64,000 nucleotides of DNA from Siderastrea radians (GCA_964017195.1 OZ024898.1:4928482-4992481); one strand, 5' to 3'; positions 22,606 through 34,069 are shown, counted from the first letter of the stretch. A program made the numbers and translations. Notes: a model not told the origin generated them from the letters alone.

Positions 22606-22845
22606 AGGGGCATTCCGCCTCCCCCGGTCGGGTTGTCTTGGGACTCCCCTCATCCTCCCCCAGAGTCTGTACGGACGGATGGACGGACGGACGGACGGAC
22701 GGATGGACGTACGCTGACGTCAGAACCAAAATTTTTCGGATCAACGGGTTACCAAATTTTCTTACCCATGGTGCTCCGCGAGCTCCGCTATAATGTTAAA
22801 TCATATGTCATATATTAGTTGTCATCTCACTTTTCTATATTTTAA

Positions 22846-25800
22846 GGACGTTCGCGCTCATTGTTTGTGCGCATTCTTAAGGACGGTGGCCCCTATTGCT
22901 AACGCGCACATTTTCTGTGCATCGCGCGTTCATCCCGCCCGATCGCGCGATTCCTGTATGTGCAGTGGTGCGAAAATAAGAATTTTAGGTGTATTGAGTT
23001 GCTGTTTTTGTATTTCGCTTCCGCTGTGGGAGTGTTGACCCGCCAATGGGGAACGTGAAACGAAAACCGGAATGGTAGGTTAATGAAAGAATCCGGGCCG
23101 TCGAAGCGCTAGCGCTTGCACGACAAAAAACAAACATCGACACCGGCTTCCGACAACAAGTGAAACAAGGAAAGTAGCGCGGGAGGGACGAAGCTGACTT
23201 GGCGAGAAGGTGGACGAGCAGTGGATCTCGGCGTGTTAGCTGAACAGACTTGTTTTTCAGAGGATATCTGGAAAGCGACCTTCTGAAAAGTCCACGAGAG
23301 CGTCAACCTTTCGGTTAAATTCTCAAGTACTTCGCTTCCACTTCCACGGTAAAGAAAATTACCAATTTGATTGTGGATTTACATATTATGAGAATTGTTT
23401 AATTTTGAGAGACTTCCTAGTTGAAAATGATATTCCTAAGATGTTACAGTGAATTATCGAATGGAATTGCTTCCGAGTAATTTTTTAAATCTTTGTAACA
23501 AAATAATACAGCAACTGATCGCGAGTTAAATCTCTTTGCCGAATAACTTCGCAGACGAAAAACTTGTGCCATTTTCCTCCATAATTTACCTGTGCTTGGA
23601 AGCTTCTAAAAACCTTTTTTGGGTAATTTTTGCCGGTGAACTGCCAGCTGCCGCCAGTAGATAAGCTATTTATTTTAGCAAAGTTGTTTGATGGTTGACA
23701 GAACTTAACAGCCTGCAGGATACATGCGAATCAGTAAGAAATTCGTTTTTACATTGACAAATCTGTGAAGTCGCTGCCGGCAGCAAGTTAAAATGGCATT
23801 ATTAGAGCAACTGTAGTTTCACGAGTACTCTCCTTGAAGTTAATTAGCTTTCCAAAGAATGCTGGAAGAAGAGCTGCCTGTGAAAGTTGTGCTGAAGTCT
23901 TGTTTTTGAAGAAAAATAGGTCAACTTCACTGTTTCCTCAGCGGTCCGCATTCTGTTTTTGCCTTTATGTTTTCCCATTGTTGTTTTTCACCTTTTGGCG
24001 AATAACGACTGAAATGTACTGTATTTTAGGGACCAATTAGTTGAGAAGAATCTTTACAAACCACAAATGCACTCCAAAGTATGAGTGTTTAGCGTGATAA
24101 GGATAAAAACGCAGAACAATTAGTAGAAAAGTACGAAGTTTTATGATGGCATGGCCTTCCTCTCTCTCTTTTAGAATGCTTTTAAAACAGTGTTTCAAAA
24201 TGAAAGTCGTAAAAAGACACTGTCTTTGACGAGAAATTTCAGCGTTCGATTACAGCTAGGTTAGTTCGCTTCAGAGCTACAAATTCCGATTTAATGGCAT
24301 TTCGTGTTATTTGTCAAGATCCGAACACGATGAAAACCCAAAACAATAAGTTATATTTAGCTGCTGTAGATAAGCGACGTTTCAAGTTCATTCAAACAAA
24401 CAGCCAAAAAGTCTGCGATGATTTGACACGCCTTGACAGTTAAATGACAGGATATTGAAACTTGTAAAAACCAAGGAACACGGCGCAAGAAGAAGAAAAT
24501 ATTTCATGCAGACAGTTTGAAGCTCGAAAAAAATTAATAACAACAGTAGTGTGACTTTCGAGTTCGGATTGTTGTGGAGCAATTCGCGGGAAAATGTTGC
24601 TAAAATTTGCGGCGCTGTACAAACTTTCGAAAGAACATCGCGCCCGAAACTAGCCCCGAAAAATTTTTGGGCCCAAAGAGTTTTCGGGTTTTTTGAGAAA
24701 CGAACACCAGCTTATTTATGGGAGCTCCGGGGTTAGGCTAGCTATCCTAGCTATATATATATTACAGGCTTGTTCTGATTCCACTGACAATTTGCATCAG
24801 CCTTCTAGAACTTCCAAGCATGTAAGCAACAATCAAGATTCTCGCTGCACAACGTTCATTGAACAATGAAATCGCCTAACGGCACTCCGTTATAGTATGT
24901 TCTTTGATAAGGCAATTGTAAAATCCCCATACTGTTGGCAGAGATAAAATCAATCGACGTTTTACGGGGATTTTGCTTTGCTGCATCCGTTCACCATGAG
25001 TCCCGTCCGCCATCTTTGATTCCCAGCATCCATCACTTCGACTTACATTTTATTCCCCACCGGAGAGGAGAGCGTCAAGAAAATCGTCACTGATGGAAAA
25101 CATGTCGTGCGTGCGTTAGGAAAAAATGAAGTTAACTTTTTAAAATGCACGGTTACCCCTAGTTTTTATGTAATCACTCTAAAGCAGGACAACTGTTAGG
25201 TAATGTAAAAATTTTTTTTTCAGAAGAAAAACCGTCTGTCAAAAGTTATTTTACAAAACGTTCCAATCTACTGGGTCAAATAATGGCCCGCCAACAACAG
25301 GAAATTCGCATATAGAATTCGGCAGCATGTTGAGAATTGGATCTTTGTTATTCATTACAAAGCGCCTATCAGTTTAGACATCTTCATCTCCTACTTAAGT
25401 CAAATAATGGCTATCTTTTATTTTAAAAAGTTTTTTTCCTAATTTAAAAAAATGCTCAATCAGCACTTTTTTTTACCATATTTGGGCCTAGTTATCTTTG
25501 AAAAATGCACGGTGACCCCCCATTTTCTTTTTGGATTTTAGGTACGAGTAACGAATCCCACATGGCCACAAACAGGAAAAAAAACCTTCCTATTAGGGGC
25601 CACCGTCCTTAATGCGCACGTAATTCACGTCGCAATGTCACGTTACGTCATGCATCGAGCGCGCGCGCTGAGTAAGAAATATAGAGAAACACAGTGGTGG
25701 TGGGTATTTTTGTTTCTATAAACGTGCTTAACTCTCTTAAATGCCCGGTGCCCCATTCTTTTTTTCGATAAATCACTTCCTTTACAAGTTCTCCGCATTT

Positions 25801-26172
25801 TGTTCAGAAACCAAAAGATTCTGAACGTGAGAAGCTTTTATTTTATCCCTATTTCTACTCAAATATGATCGAATTTTTTTTACGAATACAGGTATATATG
25901 ACTTATAACTAGCCTTCTGTGAGGGTAATATTAAATCAGCATTATCTAGCGTCCTCCACGTAACTTATTTTATTCCTTGTAGCAAGAAAGCCAATTTCGC
26001 CTTACATAACCAAAACTTCTAAAAACACAACATTTCCAATACGCTTTATCTCCGAAACAAGTACGGTGACCCCTCAATTTTTCTACTTTTCTGACATAAG
26101 TTGGTCATTATCTAACTACAGCAGAAGTTTGGAAAAATTCTGAACGTGGGAAGATTTTGGGCTCGAACGTCC
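22846..26172. mobile_element. TTAA-flanked element (outer)
   Basis: GGACGTTCGCGC at the left and its inverse GCTCGAACGTCC at the right are each bordered by TTAA (22842-22845 and 26173-26176), the target used by piggyBac-like elements. About 3.3 kb, with no transposase frame. Inside are recurrent TGCACGGTGACCCC-like words (25144, 25503, 25738, 26060). A second TTAA-bounded pair lies within it. Confidence 0.55.
22881..25608. mobile_element. TTAA-flanked element (inner)
   Basis: GGACGGTGGCCCC at 22881 and its perfect inverse ending at 25608 are both bordered by TTAA. The inverted similarity continues outward through GTGCGCATT on each side. The same TTAAGGACGGTG end occurs in fragments at 4125-4135 and 4190-4200. 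It contains no recognisable gene. A CG-rich patch lies at the left (22910-23000). Confidence 0.55.
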
Positions 26173-26779
26173 TTAATCACTGAGCCATAATTATGTGCAC
26201 ACTGTTAAAAGTGCCCACAGCGTGAGATGGTAGATTAATTTATAACAGTGGTTCCCTTGTATATGTACATGGGTTTTCTTAACCGTCTTAATAATGGCCG
26301 ACGTATAGCCCGATCCTCGAAAATTTGTTGAACTTGGTAGCGAATAATCTCCACGGTGTAGCAGACACGCTTGGAAACGAACTTTCATGTAAACGTGCCA
26401 TCGATGGAATTGATTATTTCAGTAGCTTATGTTGACGTTGACGACTGTCACCTAATGTTAAGGATGTTTTAGAGTGTAAGTAAAATTTTACTCGTTGTGA
26501 AAGCCGGAATGATACCACTCGAAAAGGAAACAATTTTCTAAAACACAAGAGTAGGCATTTTAACATCTTCTAAGGAATTTTTTTAAACTATCGTCAGCCA
26601 TCTAAAAGCTATATTTATAACCGGTAACCATCAAAGCTACTCCCCCTCATATGTTGAGAGCCTCTTTATAGGCTGCGTAGAGCTGAGCAGAATTTTGCCC
26701 CTTCTAGAGCAGGTTTCAGTTCTTTGTTTTTACTTGGCATGCTGGAACTATGCTAATTTTTCCACTGGTAAATTTGCTT

Positions 26780-27665
26780 CCGTTCGCAAATATTTGTACA
26801 CCAGTCGTTCAACTTCCACTGCAAACATATCTTGATTAAATTTGGTAGTGTTAGGCAGATGTTAGGCAGATGTATTGTCATATTGCAAATGGTGGGTCAG
26901 TTAACGTGCCTTACTTCCGGGGGTGGAGGAGTGTATAAAGGGGGTTGGGGATTCCTACATCAAAGTCGCTGGAATGCTCGTAGGAAAGTTTGAAAGGAAT
27001 CCCTGTAACTGTATATTGAATCTCAAACCGTCCCACTACTTTCTCACCTTTCTCTGACCTTCTCTTTTTGGGGGGGGGGAGGGGAGGGGGGCGCATGTAG
27101 CATGTAGCCTTATCTCTCCCCCGATTTCCTTCCACTTCCTCGCTCCCCTACCCCTTCGCCCCATCCCGTTTACCCCTGCGCTATGCAAAATAGGGTTTCA
27201 TCATGATCTTTCAGCTGCCATAAACGTCTTTCGTGAACAATTAATAAGTCCTTTCAATGAAAGAAAAGAAAAGAAGCGAGGGGAATTTCGGACGGAATAA
27301 CTTCGTGAGGGTTTCTCTAATCTCCTGGCAGAGAGCACATTGTCCTTTTGCTAGTTTGAGATCATCAATCAACCTCGCTAGCCTACAGACATGAAAGCAG
27401 TTCACTAGCAGAAATGTGCATAATATATTTATACCCACATTTATCCCTTTTTTAGCGCGCTAACGCATTTTTGTGTCTAAAAGGCTATCCTTGGTCGAAG
27501 ATCGCGTGACTAGCAGTGCTGAAATTGAATCTTACGTTTCCTGTTGTTTGAGTGGCAACTATCACAGATGTAGAGAGAGGAAATGTGATAGTTTGCATGT
27601 CTGAACTAGTGTGGATTGCGACACTAGCGGCCGTTATTGACGCTCTCGTTTTCTCGTAGAATGAA
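26780..27665. repeat. Upstream part of duplication unit 2
   Basis: Matches 11040-11711 and the unit 3 equivalents. It lacks the palindromic MITE present in unit 1. The gene-proximal block ACGTTTCCTGTTGTTTGAGT is at about 27534-27553. Confidence 0.65.
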
Positions 27666-29183
27666 ATGGCTCAGTCTTCAAGATATTCGACAAAATGTGT
27701 GTTTAAGTTTGTAATTTTTCTAATGCTCTGCTCTTGTATCGGTTATTTTCTTGTTCTAAACTCCAGTGGAAGCTTTAATGGCAAGCACATGACCATTAAC
27801 AACTCGACAGTGTCTTTCATACATGTGATCAGTAGATCTAGCGTGACTGGCGAGAATGCCTCGCCCGTTATATTGATTTTCCCTCATTCTTATTCTAAAG
27901 AGAAGGCTTTACACGAGAACGATGAACGCGCAGTTGAAAGCCTGCGTGAGTTTCTCCAGTCGACGGACGAATTCGACGGCGCCACATGCTTGCAGCACCC
28001 GTCAACACACAACAGTAACGAAAGTGAAGAACTAAATTATGACCAAGTCAACACAGCGAGAAATATCTCCTTGGAATCTTCTTGGTGTCGATTTATGCAA
28101 AGGAGCTGGAGCGTCAACATAAGGAATACGGGCCCAGTTCAGAAGGTGATAGTGCAAAGACGGAGGTTCGTAAATACAACATTTCTAGCAGAAAATTCTA
28201 GCGAGGAAGCGTCGATTATGGTTCAAAAATGCAACATCGTACAAGGTCCATTTGTAATAAGAAAAGATGTCTTTCAAAGGATAGGAGGATTACTCGACGG
28301 ATTTGGAAAAGTCACCCTGCTCGAGTTTTTCCTTCGTTCTAAAGGCACGCTAAAGATGGCAAAGCTAACAAACTGCGCGTGGACCTCCGAAATAACGCGC
28401 GTGGACCGAGGAACCCTTGAAGGGTCAAACGACTTCTCAGAATATGTCACAATGGGGAATAAGCACAAGATTCTTCGCATCGTAACAAAAAGACGAATTG
28501 AGTGGACAGCGTGCGTGGCAAACTGGAAGTTGTGCCCGGAGAAACCTTACGAAAAACCGCGAGATCTTTTCCGCATTGCTTCACCGATATGTTGTGGCGT
28601 GGTCTTGGGTCAAATGCTGGAGGATTTGAAAAGAGCGCTGGGCAACATGGGCATAGAATACCGCTTACTTTTCGGTACTTTGTTAGGCGCTGTTAGAAGC
28701 CAGGCAATCATACCATGGACATTTGACATCGATCTGGCGATCTCAGAGCCGGCGTTTAACGACAGTGCGACGTTTTCCGCCCTTCAAAAGGAACTTGGAG
28801 CGCTGGGAAATCAATATTTCGTCGGAGAGTCTTTCGGGATGCCGAGAGCTCATATCCTCGTGGCGCCGTACATAGAGGTGGACACGTCTCCATTTTTCGA
28901 CGGGCCTGATGACTTGGAAGGCACCAACGGCTTATTCAGCGAAGAAATTGAAGAATCAGTGAAAGGAATGCTTCCCATTCCATATTCGTGGAGGCATCAT
29001 GGTTATGTCGATTTTTATCCTGGTTTGATGAGCAATTTCTCACTTGTCACTATAAACAATCAACAATATACCGCCACGAAAGACGTTGATGAAGCATTAA
29101 CACACTGGTATGGCAAGGATTATCGCCAGCCCATTCTTAAAGGTAAATGGTCGGGTCTATCAACTAAGGGTTACGCATCTTAG
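27666..29183 (+). CDS. LicD/fukutin-related-type membrane protein, copy 2
   Basis: An intronless, uninterrupted 505-residue frame closely similar to copy 1. An in-frame TAG lies 9 bp before the ATG, so 27666 is the first usable start and fixes the family's N-terminus. A signal anchor (FKFVIFLMLCSCIGYFLVL) is followed by a Ser/Asn-rich stem, the FVIRKDVFQRIGGLL segment, and the LicD core FGTLLGAVR...PWTFDIDLAI with both acidic residues kept. The C-terminus has YVDFYPGLMSN where copy 1 has YVDLYSGGAGLMSD, a small indel in copy 1. Predicted role: Golgi nucleotidyl/phosphosugar transfer of LicD type, substrate unknown. Similarity also extends into the flanks, so this is part of a unit duplication rather than a retrogene. 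Confidence 0.9.
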   Translation: MAQSSRYSTKCVFKFVIFLMLCSCIGYFLVLNSSGSFNGKHMTINNSTVSFIHVISRSSVTGENASPVILIFPHSYSKEKALHENDERAVESLREFLQSTDEFDGATCLQHPSTHNSNESEELNYDQVNTARNISLESSWCRFMQRSWSVNIRNTGPVQKVIVQRRRFVNTTFLAENSSEEASIMVQKCNIVQGPFVIRKDVFQRIGGLLDGFGKVTLLEFFLRSKGTLKMAKLTNCAWTSEITRVDRGTLEGSNDFSEYVTMGNKHKILRIVTKRRIEWTACVANWKLCPEKPYEKPRDLFRIASPICCGVVLGQMLEDLKRALGNMGIEYRLLFGTLLGAVRSQAIIPWTFDIDLAISEPAFNDSATFSALQKELGALGNQYFVGESFGMPRAHILVAPYIEVDTSPFFDGPDDLEGTNGLFSEEIEESVKGMLPIPYSWRHHGYVDFYPGLMSNFSLVTINNQQYTATKDVDEALTHWYGKDYRQPILKGKWSGLSTKGYAS

Positions 29184-29372
29184 AAGGCTGTTGTAGCAAC
29201 GGTTGATAGATGACTGGATTCTTTGGCTAAAAATTTCAGTCGCAGAAACTTTGAGGGAGTAGAGGCTTATTTGCCTAAGTTTTTAGCTGCTCTCGGCCTC
29301 CCAGAAATGCTGGCTGACCTTATTCTGCACTTTAAACTACATAGTTGTCCCTCCGAAAACAAAAGCAATTAA

Positions 29373-29773
29373 GACGGATTCCGCTCAACGTTCGAGCAAT
29401 AAGTGCAAAAAATATTTACCAAAAAACTACTCATAGCACGGTAACATTTTAAATGCTATTTGAAACATCTCACTCTAGTTCACTTGCCCAAGTGACCCCG
29501 CGAAGAAATTCTCAAGCATTCTCAAGAAAATTAATTTCAAATCTAGTAAAAGTATGCTAAAAACGGGCGCCATTTTGTTTTGAACTGACATGAAGCGTCT
29601 TTTTAATTGAAATATGGATAACTTCAAATCCAATTTTCTCTCGCGGGGTCAGCTTGGGAGCAAAAGTAACGATAAGTTCTTCTTATCTGTTCTCAAAATG
29701 TGACAGTGCTGCAAGTATTTTTTTGGTAACTTAATTTTTGCACTTACTGCTCGAACGTTGAGCGGAAATTGTC
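29373..29773. mobile_element. TTAA-flanked MITE in unit 2
   Basis: A 401-bp element with ends GACGGATTCCGCTCAACG and inverse CGTTGAGCGGAAATTGTC; the pairing continues through GTTCGAGCARTAAGTGCAAA. TTAA borders both ends. Unit 3 at about 51375-51390 keeps the empty site (GCAATTAATTTAC). Confidence 0.85.
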
Positions 29774-29779
29774 TTAATT

Positions 29780-31070
29780 AGTCACCGTTTACCCACAGGG
29801 GATGGGGTTACTCCCGTCAGCAAGGCTACAAAATAAAAACAAAAACATTGATACAGTTTTGAGGCCCAAACCCGAGCCTTTACGTACGGCAATTTTACGA
29901 ACTGGGCGTTAACGTACTGCAATTTTAGCAAATAAATAAATAATTAATTAACTAATTAATTAATTAAAAAAGAACAATAGCTAAGGATCACACTAGGAAC
30001 ACAATACCAAAAGGGGGCAAAATGGATACCCTACTTAATTCCGCGGTACATACCTATACTGAGCTTTTATATGTTTGCCGTATCGTTTCACTGCCTTTTA
30101 CTACAACATTAGGGGAATAGATGTAATTTAAAAAAGAAAAAAGAGAATGACAACATTAATTTTGTAACAAGTGGGACTGTTAACATCTAAGACCACTTGG
30201 GGTAGGTTGCAAATTGTCCAGGCCCCGGTTCCTGGAAAGCCGATTAAATTATCCCCCCGATTAGCAGTTAATCCACGAACAAATTCCTTATCTCTAGAAT
30301 AACTAATCCAGAGATAAAAGGGCGTTCCTGAAAGCAGTGTTATTCCTCGTTTAACTATCCCTCGGTGCTCCCTCGGTTAAACTCATATCAAACTGGTTAA
30401 ACAAGTTACCAGCATATAAAAGCGCGGGAAAACGACAGAGCGGGAGAAAAAAGTCGACTCCGATACTCGTTTTACCGATCGATACCTGTTGTAGTCTAGT
30501 GTCGATATTTGACCGCGGTACGATTTGGCCTTTTTCTGGGTAAACAAAACTTCAAACCTTTCCTCAAAGAAAAACAAAGTGGAAATCAAGGTTCAGTGCA
30601 AAGTGATGCTGATTCGAGGTGAAATGTGGGCTATATCTGAAAATCGGTGAGTTCACCACCTCCTGATAATCTTTCAATCATCGAAACTATTTTGAGCTTA
30701 AACAATCAGTGAAACAATGCAAAGCAAGACTTGCCTATCGGAAAAATGTTAACGGGATGTTAACAATAAAGTAAGCTTACTGATTTGTGCCGAATAATTG
30801 TCTTTGATATTTGTAGCCTATCTGTTTTGTTACGTTCGCCTGTTACAGAAATTTGACATTTTGTTTTTGTTTTAAATCAGTGAAAAACCTCTGTTTCAGT
30901 GTCTACACTGTTTGAGAACGACAACAACTTCGCTTTAATTAATCGTCAAAATTTTCGTAGTCGTTTGATTAGACCTCAGTGCATATCTGGTGTCTGTTTC
31001 TTGACTGATCAGTTTACAAGTGTAGCCTGGTACCATGCTGTGAATTGCTTTATTAGTAATGAGCAGAAAG
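29780..31070. other. Unit 2 downstream non-coding sequence
   Basis: 29990-30200 matches the unit 1 and unit 3 downstream blocks. At about 30222 unit 2 departs from unit 1 after AAATTGTCCAGG, with GCCCCGGTTCCTGG starting a possible inserted element whose other end was not located. Nothing else recognisable. Confidence 0.45.
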
Positions 31071-31073
31071 TAA

Positions 31074-31506
31074 TGCGCCGATCAATTCGAAAGTTCAACA
31101 TCCCCCCCCCGGGCATCTGAACTTTTGAAGATTGGCTTGATCAAATTCCCTCCCCTCGGGGGCAAAAAAGCCGTACAAATGCCCCACCAATTAGTACTGA
31201 ATTACCTCTCCCCAAAGCCAAATTTCGTCTTCAATAAAGCACTTCACATGCCTCTCAGAGAGAGAGATGCCTTTCGAAAGAGTTATTCACTAACTAGGCG
31301 AAATTCTATCTTGTAAATCCGTCAAACCCTGCAAAAACCGAAAAAACTCACGGGCGTATTGAGAGAACAAATTCCAACAAATTGGTTCAAATTCCCCACC
31401 CTTCCAACGCAACGTTCAAATTCCCCCCTCCCCGGGCACGATGCACAGTCAAATGCCCGGGGTTTCCCCCCGGGGGGGGGGGATGTTGAAGTTTCGAATT
31501 GATCGG
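31074..31506. mobile_element. MITE with TAA target duplication and C-rich ends
   Basis: Ends TGCGCCGATCAATTCGAAA with poly-C following, present as inverse at the right. TAA lies on both sides. Unit 1 at about 15268-15290 shows the empty site (AAAGTAACGAGTATATCGG), so insertion followed the unit duplication. Confidence 0.85.
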
Positions 31507-31969
31507 CGCATAACGAGTATATCGGTAATTGTTCTAACGAATTCGACCATTTTTACGAAACTGCGATTCGGAAGAAAACTGGAAAATTCAAAAAAAGGCC
31601 TCTACATCTTCGCCTCTTCGACTCTTCTTCTTGCACACTAATCCAGTTTTATCAACGCGCGAAAACTTCTACTAGTTACGTTCATTGTTAGGTCGGCCTC
31701 GGTGGCACGAAACTACTAAAAATAATTGTTCGCCGGAACGGTAACATTGTTCCAAGTTTGCTATTTGTCAGCAGAAAAGTGGAATGGACCACGCAGCAAC
31801 TACTATCCAGATTTGAAAGAATAAATAAAATTTGTTATTTGAGTCCAGTTCCATCTGCATCTCTGATCTGCAGATGCTGATGTTGATCTGTTACGCATCC
31901 AACTTCAATTGTGTGCTGACGTTTCAGTATTCGTTATATCAGGGTAAATTTGAAGTTTGAGCTTTTGAA

Positions 31970-32114
31970 TTGTACTCGTTGCTTCGGAGATTTCATCGTC
32001 GCGAGGTTCGTTATATCGGGGTTTTTTTCCATACATTTTTACCGTAGCTTTAGCCAGGCTGACGAATATTGTTCGTTATAGCATGGACTTCGGTTATACC
32101 GGGGTTCCACTGTA
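31970..32114. mobile_element. Tigger/pogo-like transposon end (remnant)
   Basis: Several GTTCGTTATA words end in GGTTATACCGGGGTTCCACT followed by TA, the usual terminal pattern of pogo/Tigger elements. The opposite end and any transposase are missing. A shorter version lies in unit 1 (15780-15910). Confidence 0.5.
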
Positions 32115-32366
32115 GATGAAAAGACGAGTCAGAAAGAATTGAAATATATTTAACAATTATCCTGCGAAATCGCGCGGAATATCACCTGATACTTAGCCGA
32201 CGAGGCCGTAGGCCGAGTTGGCTAAATCAGGGGATATTCCGCAAGATTGAGCAGGATAATTGTTTTATTATTCAACAAATTCCCCTCGCCTACCATTTTC
32301 AGAACGAGAAAAACTACGGCTCTATGATAAAAACGCTAAAAGCTAGCAACACATAAGCTTAATAAA

Positions 32367-32630
32367 AATTGTAAAATTAAACGAAACTTACCTAAGTTGA
32401 AGTTTGATTGAGATTCTACGAAGTCATTGGTCTGGAGCTAAGGAGTCACGTGAGATATGCGCGCGAAACCAGAGCGGTCACACTTTAAAGGCGAATGATC
32501 AGGACTGTTGTAAATCAGTAGGGTGGGTAGCCCAGATGGGAGGGCACCTGACTCCTTAGCTCCAGACCAATGACTTCGTAGAATCTCAATCAAACTTCAA
32601 CTTAGGTAAGTTTCGTTTAATTTTACAATT
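32367..32630. repeat. Perfect 82-bp inverted repeat next to DIRS left end
   Basis: 32367-32448 is the exact reverse complement of 32549-32630, around a 100-bp spacer. The inner part of the arms (ATTCTACGAAGTCATTGGTC to GCTAAGGAGTCA) is a diverged version of the DIRS terminal repeat. The start of the spacer (GATATGCGCGCGAAACCAGA) equals sequence just inside the DIRS right terminus. Confidence 0.9.
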
Positions 32631-32864
32631 CTACTTCGTCATTGGTCAATGTCGCTAAGGAGTCACGTGAGACTTTAAAGCGTCATGATCATGAGCAAAA
32701 ACCATGAACATCAATCTATTTAATGCAATTTAGACATCAACAGGGTGCTGTAACAAGGTACACACCACATCAAAATGTCATATCTCTTCAAGTAACATAA
32801 CAGTAACAGTAACAGTATGGTAAACAATTCTGGTTGATACAACTGTGTAAAAAGCATTTAACGG

Positions 32865-34069
32865 CTACTATGCAGTAGTTCATGTCCAAAATTTGCGGCA
32901 GTGTCTTGGATAGGCTTATCACAAAACCGAGCAAAGGTGCTCTCACTACTCCAACCTGCTGCAGACAAGATAGTGTCAATAGGGACTTGTTTCCCCTTTG
33001 CAGCTGATGTGCTTTATATACACTAGTGTCTGTCAATTCCTGCTTTGCCCATGGCATTCTTGATCCAGCGAGCAATAGTGTCAGTTGACACAGGCTTGTG
33101 AGGCTTCTGATAGCCAATCAGCAACTGGTCAGTTTCTCCTCTTAAGTGAGATGTTCTATTGATATAGGCTTGTAGATGTTGTACAACACACAAGTTCCGG
33201 TCAGGCTCGTATGCCAAAAACTCAATTCGACCTAGGTGCTTGCCCGGTCGAGTGGTCTTCAGTGGTGTTTCAATGGTAAATACACATTTGTTTGCAGTTA
33301 AAGTCATTGAGGTCAGAGTTAGTGCCTCCAGCGTCTGTACTCTCTGGCCAGACAAGAGGGCAAGCAACATGGTAAGCTTCCAGGACATATCTCTCAGACT
33401 TAAATCCACTCCAAGAGTCCAGGTGGCAAGTACCGTAAGGACAGAGTTTACATCCCATATTTCTTTGTATCGTGGGAGGGAAGGCCTACTTTCGAAAACG
33501 CCTTTCACAAACCTGGTAACGAGTGGATGGCTACCAAAGTGAACACTCCCTGGAAGCACAATAATAGATGACAGGGCACTACGTGCAGTGTTAATACAGC
33601 TGTATCCTACACCAGTAGCAAAGAGGTCTCCAAGGAAATTTATGCCATCCTGTAAAGTGGCCTGAAGGGGAATAATTTTCCGTCGACAGCAGAATGATTC
33701 CCACTTCTTGTAGTAAGTTTGGTACTGGGTTGTGGTGCCCGATCTCCAGGACTGCACAATGATTCTGGAAGCTTCTGTCGAAATTCCTTGGCTTTCAAGT
33801 GATGTCCAGACAAGTGGCACATCAGCAGCTCCAGTTTTGGATATAGAGGGTGAATCTTTTCTGGACTGCTCGGAAGAAACAGCAGTTTCTTTCTTTTGGG
33901 TAGTAGTACTGGATTGTCGACCAGCATTCTCATCAAGACAGGCCACCACGTTTGTGTTGGCCATTTCGGCACAATGATAATTCCCTGAACCTTCTCCTGT
34001 TGGATCTTCTGCAATACTCTGGAGATAAGAGAAAATGGAGGGAACATGTAAGGCACATATTGCTTCCAT
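32865..34069 (-). pseudogene. DIRS tyrosine recombinase, disrupted in the catalytic C-terminus
   Basis: The open frame (33023-34069) covers the N-terminal SAM-like domain (TTTQYQTYYKKWESFCCR) and the first catalytic box (LLSGQRVQTLEALT, containing the conserved Arg). It stops after GKAGIDRH. Downstream sequence in the same frame still reads AAKGKQVPIDTILSAAGW, TFARFCDKPI and FGHELLH, the second half of a DIRS recombinase. Two stops and a deletion/insertion between about 33005 and 33030 destroy the His-x-x-Arg box. The protein would normally join the circular DNA intermediate to the target. It should be inactive here. Confidence 0.8.

Larger units (their letters stand above)
16805..22788. mobile_element. 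TA-flanked 6-kb non-coding element with internal 2-kb tandem duplication
   Basis: The left end ATATATAGATTTAGCC and right end GAGCTCCGC, flanked by TA on both sides, match the 852-bp element at 7237-8088, including the GGAC tandem tract before the right end. The interior carries two copies of a ~2.01-kb unit starting at about 18556 and 20568. No transposase or other known domain is found in six frames. It looks non-autonomous despite its size, or uses an enzyme not recognisable here. Confidence 0.7.

Noticed and set aside
24388..24736. Small frames around 24400-24740 as exons
   Set aside because: No splice context, no recognisable domain, and they lie within TTAA-flanked repeat sequence.
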